Positions 23,062 through 25,902 of a stretch of 25,902 bases of DNA are shown one piece after another; within the stretch, counting starts at the first letter, position 1; each line of letters opens with the position of its first letter. Origin of the DNA: Hyphomicrobiales bacterium (GTDB lineage: Bacteria; Pseudomonadota; Alphaproteobacteria; Rhizobiales; Beijerinckiaceae); the NCBI GenBank assembly GCA_947374125.1, contig CANCAR010000011.1, positions 1 to 25,902 of the forward strand, read 5' to 3'. The position numbers and the translations under genes are program-made. Below the pieces are notes generated by a model, which ran no database searches, was not told where the DNA came from, and saw nothing but the letters and a program-made list of their open reading frames with translations.

Positions 23062-25740
23062 ATGGCTAAATGGGTCTACACGTTCGGGGATGGACAGGCC
23101 GAGGGCGAGTCCTCCATGCGTAATCTACTGGGCGGAAAAGGGGCTAATTTGGCCGAAATGAGCAATCTTGGATTGCCTGTTCCACCCGGGTTTACCATCA
23201 GCACCGAGGTTTGCACCTATTTCTATGACCAAGGGAAAGTTTACCCCATTGAGCTTGAGGCGGAAGTATCGTCAGCACTTGATCGTGTCGGCTTACTAAC
23301 AGGCAAACGTTTTGGGGACGCAGCGAACCCCCTTCTTGTATCGGTCCGCTCGGGCGCGCGCGCCTCTATGCCGGGCATGATGGATACTGTTCTTAATCTT
23401 GGATTAAATGACGTTACCGTTGAGGCATTGGCCACGGGCTCTGGCGACGGTCGTTTTGCTTGGGATTCCTATCGCCGCTTTATCCAAATGTATTCGGATG
23501 TAGTTCTTGGCGTGGACCATTATCATTTTGAGGACATTCTAGAGACCGCCAAAGAGCGCCGCGGGTACGCGCTCGACACAGACCTTTCGGCAGAAGAGTG
23601 GAAGGCGATTGTTGCGGATTATAAGGCGGTTGTGGAAAGCGAGCTTGGTAAGCCCTTTCCGCAAGACCCGAATGAGCAGTTGTGGGGTGCCATAGGAGCC
23701 GTGTTTGGCTCATGGATGAACGCTAGAGCGAACAAATATCGCGAATTGCATGGCATTCCCGCGAGCTGGGGCACGGCGGTGAATGTTCAAGCCATGGTGT
23801 TTGGCAATCTTGGCGACACATCTGCCACCGGAGTGGCCTTTACGCGCAATCCATCAACGGGCGCAAAAGAGCTCTATGGGGAGTTCTTGATTAACGCGCA
23901 GGGCGAGGATGTGGTGGCCGGAATTCGTACCCCGCAAGATATAACCGAGATTGCTCGCCTTGCGGCGGGCTCTGAGCGGCCTTCGCTTGAGCGGGCTATG
24001 CCAGACGCCTTCAAGGAGTTCTTGCGGATTTGCGGGCTATTGGAGCGTCATTATCGCGATATCCAGGATGTCGAGTTCACCATCGAGCGCGGCAAGCTTT
24101 GGATGCTTCAGACGCGCAATGGCAAGCGGACGGCCAAAGCAGCGTTAAAAATTGCGGTCAATCTGGCGGCGGAAGGTTTAATTTCGCGGGAAGAGGCAGT
24201 GGGACGAATTGATCCTGCGTCGCTTGACCAACTTTTGCACCCAACCATTGATCCGACGGCCGAGCGGAAGGTCATGGCATCCGGGCTACCCGCCTCACCC
24301 GGGGCCGCGACGGGCGAAATCGTCTTGGATTCCGACGAGGCTGAGGCTGCAAAGGCTGCAGGGCGCAAGGTTATTCTGGTTCGGGTTGAAACCTCGCCTG
24401 AGGATATTCACGGAATGCATGCGGCTGAAGGCATTTTGACGGCTCGGGGTGGCATGACATCCCATGCCGCCGTTGTCGCCCGTGGCATGGGTAAGCCTTG
24501 CGTGTCAGGGGCCGGAATGCTGAAGGTGGACATGGTGGCGGGAACCGTTAGTGCGCCCGGAATCATGCTGAAAAAAGGCGATTTTATCACGATTGACGGC
24601 TCAACCGGGCAAGTTTTGATCGGTCAGGTCAAAATGATCGAGCCTGAAATGTCCGGCGAATTTGGCACGTTAATGGGGTGGGCCGATGGCGTTCGCCGCA
24701 TGGCGGTGCGGGCCAATGCGGAAACACCACTGGATGCGCGGACGGCGCGGAATTTTGGCGCTGAGGGAATTGGCCTTTGCCGCACCGAGCACATGTTCTT
24801 TGAAGGCGAGCGGATAGTGGCGGTTCGCGAGATGATTTTGGCCGATGATACAAAGGGTCGTCGCGCTGCTTTAGCCAAATTGTTGCCCATGCAACGGGCT
24901 GATTTCGTTGAACTTTTCACAATTATGCAGGGCTTGCCAGTCACCATTCGCCTGCTTGATCCGCCGCTGCATGAATTTTTACCTCAGACCGACGAGGAGA
25001 TCGCCGAGGTCGCTTCAGCGATGGGTGCAAGTCCCGAAAAATTGCGGGCTAGAGCGTTGGAATTGCACGAATTTAATCCGATGTTGGGCTTTAGAGGCTG
25101 CCGTTTAGCGGTGGCCTACCCGGAAATTGCCGAAATGCAGGCGCGGGCGATTTTTGAGGCTGCCATTGAGGCGGCAAAACGCACCGGTGAGGCGGTTATT
25201 CCGGAAGTTATGGTGCCTTTGGTGATGGCAAAGCCCGAATTGGACCTCGTTAAAGAACGGATCGATGCCATGGCGAAGGCGGTAATCGCCGAGTCCGGGG
25301 TGAGCTTTACCTATCAGGTTGGCACCATGATCGAGCTACCGCGTGCGGCGCTTCGGGCGGCAGAAATCGCCGAGTCGGCTGAATTTTTCTCCTTTGGCAC
25401 CAATGATTTAACCCAAACGACTTTGGGTATCAGCCGCGACGATGCAGCGTCCTTTCTCGGCACTTACACGGCGAACGGACTGCTTCCGGCCGACCCGTTT
25501 GTGACGCTGGATCAAGAGGGTGTTGGCGAACTTGTGAAGCTGGCGGTGGAGCGGGGACGGAAGACCCGGCCTTCGCTTAAATTAGGTATTTGCGGCGAAC
25601 ATGGGGGGGATCCGGCTTCGATTTCCTTCTGTGAGGGGGTTGGGCTCGATTATGTGTCCTGTTCGCCCTACCGGGTGCCGATTGCGAGGCTTGCGGCGGC
25701 GCAGGCTTCGATTGGGGCTAAGGTGGCAAGTCAGGCTTAA
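23062..25740 (+). CDS. ppdK: Pyruvate, phosphate dikinase
   Basis: 892 residues, complete. It interconverts pyruvate, ATP and phosphate with PEP, AMP and pyrophosphate, for gluconeogenesis or PPi-dependent glycolysis. The N-terminal ATP-grasp part begins YTFGDGQAEGESSMRNLLGG and has SVRSGARASMPGMMDTVLN. The swivelling domain has GGMTSHAAVVARGMGKPCVS with phosphoryl carrier His468; Thr466, two residues before it, is the position phosphorylated by PPDK regulatory proteins. The C-terminal TIM barrel has FFSFGTNDLTQTTLG and Cys844 in GICGEHGGDP. GAGG lies 7 bases before the ATG. It stands alone with its own upstream region; three CtrA-like motifs follow it. Confidence 0.98.
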   Translation: MAKWVYTFGDGQAEGESSMRNLLGGKGANLAEMSNLGLPVPPGFTISTEVCTYFYDQGKVYPIELEAEVSSALDRVGLLTGKRFGDAANPLLVSVRSGARASMPGMMDTVLNLGLNDVTVEALATGSGDGRFAWDSYRRFIQMYSDVVLGVDHYHFEDILETAKERRGYALDTDLSAEEWKAIVADYKAVVESELGKPFPQDPNEQLWGAIGAVFGSWMNARANKYRELHGIPASWGTAVNVQAMVFGNLGDTSATGVAFTRNPSTGAKELYGEFLINAQGEDVVAGIRTPQDITEIARLAAGSERPSLERAMPDAFKEFLRICGLLERHYRDIQDVEFTIERGKLWMLQTRNGKRTAKAALKIAVNLAAEGLISREEAVGRIDPASLDQLLHPTIDPTAERKVMASGLPASPGAATGEIVLDSDEAEAAKAAGRKVILVRVETSPEDIHGMHAAEGILTARGGMTSHAAVVARGMGKPCVSGAGMLKVDMVAGTVSAPGIMLKKGDFITIDGSTGQVLIGQVKMIEPEMSGEFGTLMGWADGVRRMAVRANAETPLDARTARNFGAEGIGLCRTEHMFFEGERIVAVREMILADDTKGRRAALAKLLPMQRADFVELFTIMQGLPVTIRLLDPPLHEFLPQTDEEIAEVASAMGASPEKLRARALELHEFNPMLGFRGCRLAVAYPEIAEMQARAIFEAAIEAAKRTGEAVIPEVMVPLVMAKPELDLVKERIDAMAKAVIAESGVSFTYQVGTMIELPRAALRAAEIAESAEFFSFGTNDLTQTTLGISRDDAASFLGTYTANGLLPADPFVTLDQEGVGELVKLAVERGRKTRPSLKLGICGEHGGDPASISFCEGVGLDYVSCSPYRVPIARLAAAQASIGAKVASQA

Positions 25741-25750
25741 GCGTGCTGTC

Positions 25751-25807
25751 TTAACCCTTTGTAAACCATAGATTTTAACGATCCATCAACCTTAACGCGC
25801 GATAAAC
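25751..25807 (+). promoter_or_regulatory. Cluster of three TTAA-N7-T(A/C)AAC motifs (CtrA-like sites)
   Basis: Three copies of TTAA, exactly seven bases, then TAAAC, TCAAC and TAAAC occur at 25751-25766, 25775-25790 and 25792-25807. The alphaproteobacterial cell-cycle regulator CtrA binds TTAA-N7-TTAAC, so each site matches all but one base of the second half. They lie between ppdK and the probable next gene start at 25879, where CtrA control would make sense. The motif match is seen; binding is inferred. Confidence 0.4.
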
Positions 25808-25878
25808 GTGAGTGGGGAATTGGGCGGGTCTATTCGAGATTCGTCGGCTCCTTTTCTCGTGAAGGATGCGGGCGGATT

Positions 25879-25902
25879 ATGCGTCGTTCCAGCGTTTTTT
25901 GG
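25879..25902 (+). CDS. Probable start of the next gene (first 8 codons)
   Basis: An ATG at 25879 reads Met-Arg-Arg-Ser-Ser-Val-Phe-Trp to the window edge. GGCGG lies 3 bases before it and AAGGA further upstream. Two arginines followed by hydrophobic residues suit the beginning of a signal peptide or membrane anchor. In many Hyphomicrobiales ppdK is followed by a SleB-type cell wall hydrolase with a similar N-terminus, so that is the best guess. A competing frame from a GTG at 25808 is also open to the edge. Confidence 0.3.

Noticed and set aside
1..25902. Search for a defence island, prophage, CRISPR array or toxin-antitoxin pair
   Set aside because: No integrase, transposase, restriction, Cas, reverse transcriptase or toxin-like genes, no spaced repeats and no attachment-site-like repeats were seen. 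Nearly all genes are recognisable housekeeping families.

Overview
The window reads as ordinary bacterial chromosome from an alphaproteobacterium, most likely within or near the Hyphomicrobiales (Rhizobiales). This is inferred from protein style and gene order: fabI, a CbpA-like DnaJ and pdxH lie together, xseB is close to tlyA and an rlmD-type methyltransferase, ppdK is followed by what looks like the start of a short basic N-terminus, and the dihydroorotase is of the DTQVHFREPG kind. G+C is moderate. I see no rRNA, tRNA, CRISPR, insertion sequence, integrase, prophage or obvious horizontally acquired block. The genes are densely packed; the longest gap without a gene is about 210 bases (22854-23061) and nothing exceeds 300.

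Layout. 1-2440 is on the minus strand: the 5' end of fabI (fatty acid synthesis), a MOSC-domain protein, a DnaJ/CbpA co-chaperone and a small lipoprotein. 2529-4365 is on the plus strand: pdxH, a short-chain dehydrogenase and a Nudix hydrolase. A minus-strand dihydroorotase abuts the Nudix gene. 5794-9360 is a tight plus-strand operon: ygfZ (Fe-S assembly), tag (3-methyladenine glycosylase), an HD hydrolase, a C(X)5R phosphatase and an NrtR-like regulator whose Nudix box has decayed. It ends at a clear bidirectional terminator shared with ald. ald (minus) and an Lrp/AsnC regulator (plus) are divergent, with overlapping palindromes between them. 11236-15961 is plus strand: xseB, pirin, tlyA, an rlmD-like RNA methyltransferase and a GlcD/D2HGDH-type FAD oxidase.

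16000-18468 (minus) holds an acyl-CoA dehydrogenase of the large AcdA/DmdC type followed 9 bases later by an SRAP (YedK/HMCES) protein. A Sua5-type tRNA t6A synthase and a LysR regulator run forward from 18573. An MFS transporter plus an acuI-type acryloyl-CoA reductase run back from 22853. 23062-25740 is a complete pyruvate phosphate dikinase. It is followed by three evenly built TTAA-N7-T(A/C)AAC motifs resembling CtrA sites and the probable first eight codons of the next gene.

Most genes are housekeeping functions: cofactor, nucleotide, tRNA/rRNA modification, DNA repair and central carbon metabolism. I did not find a convincing undescribed defence or mobile system. The best leads are the operon ending in the decayed-Nudix regulator, the mini-ORF and tandem duplication at the ygfZ start, the CtrA-like cluster after ppdK, the ald/lrp operator, and the AcuI/transporter/LysR group close to a DmdC-like dehydrogenase.
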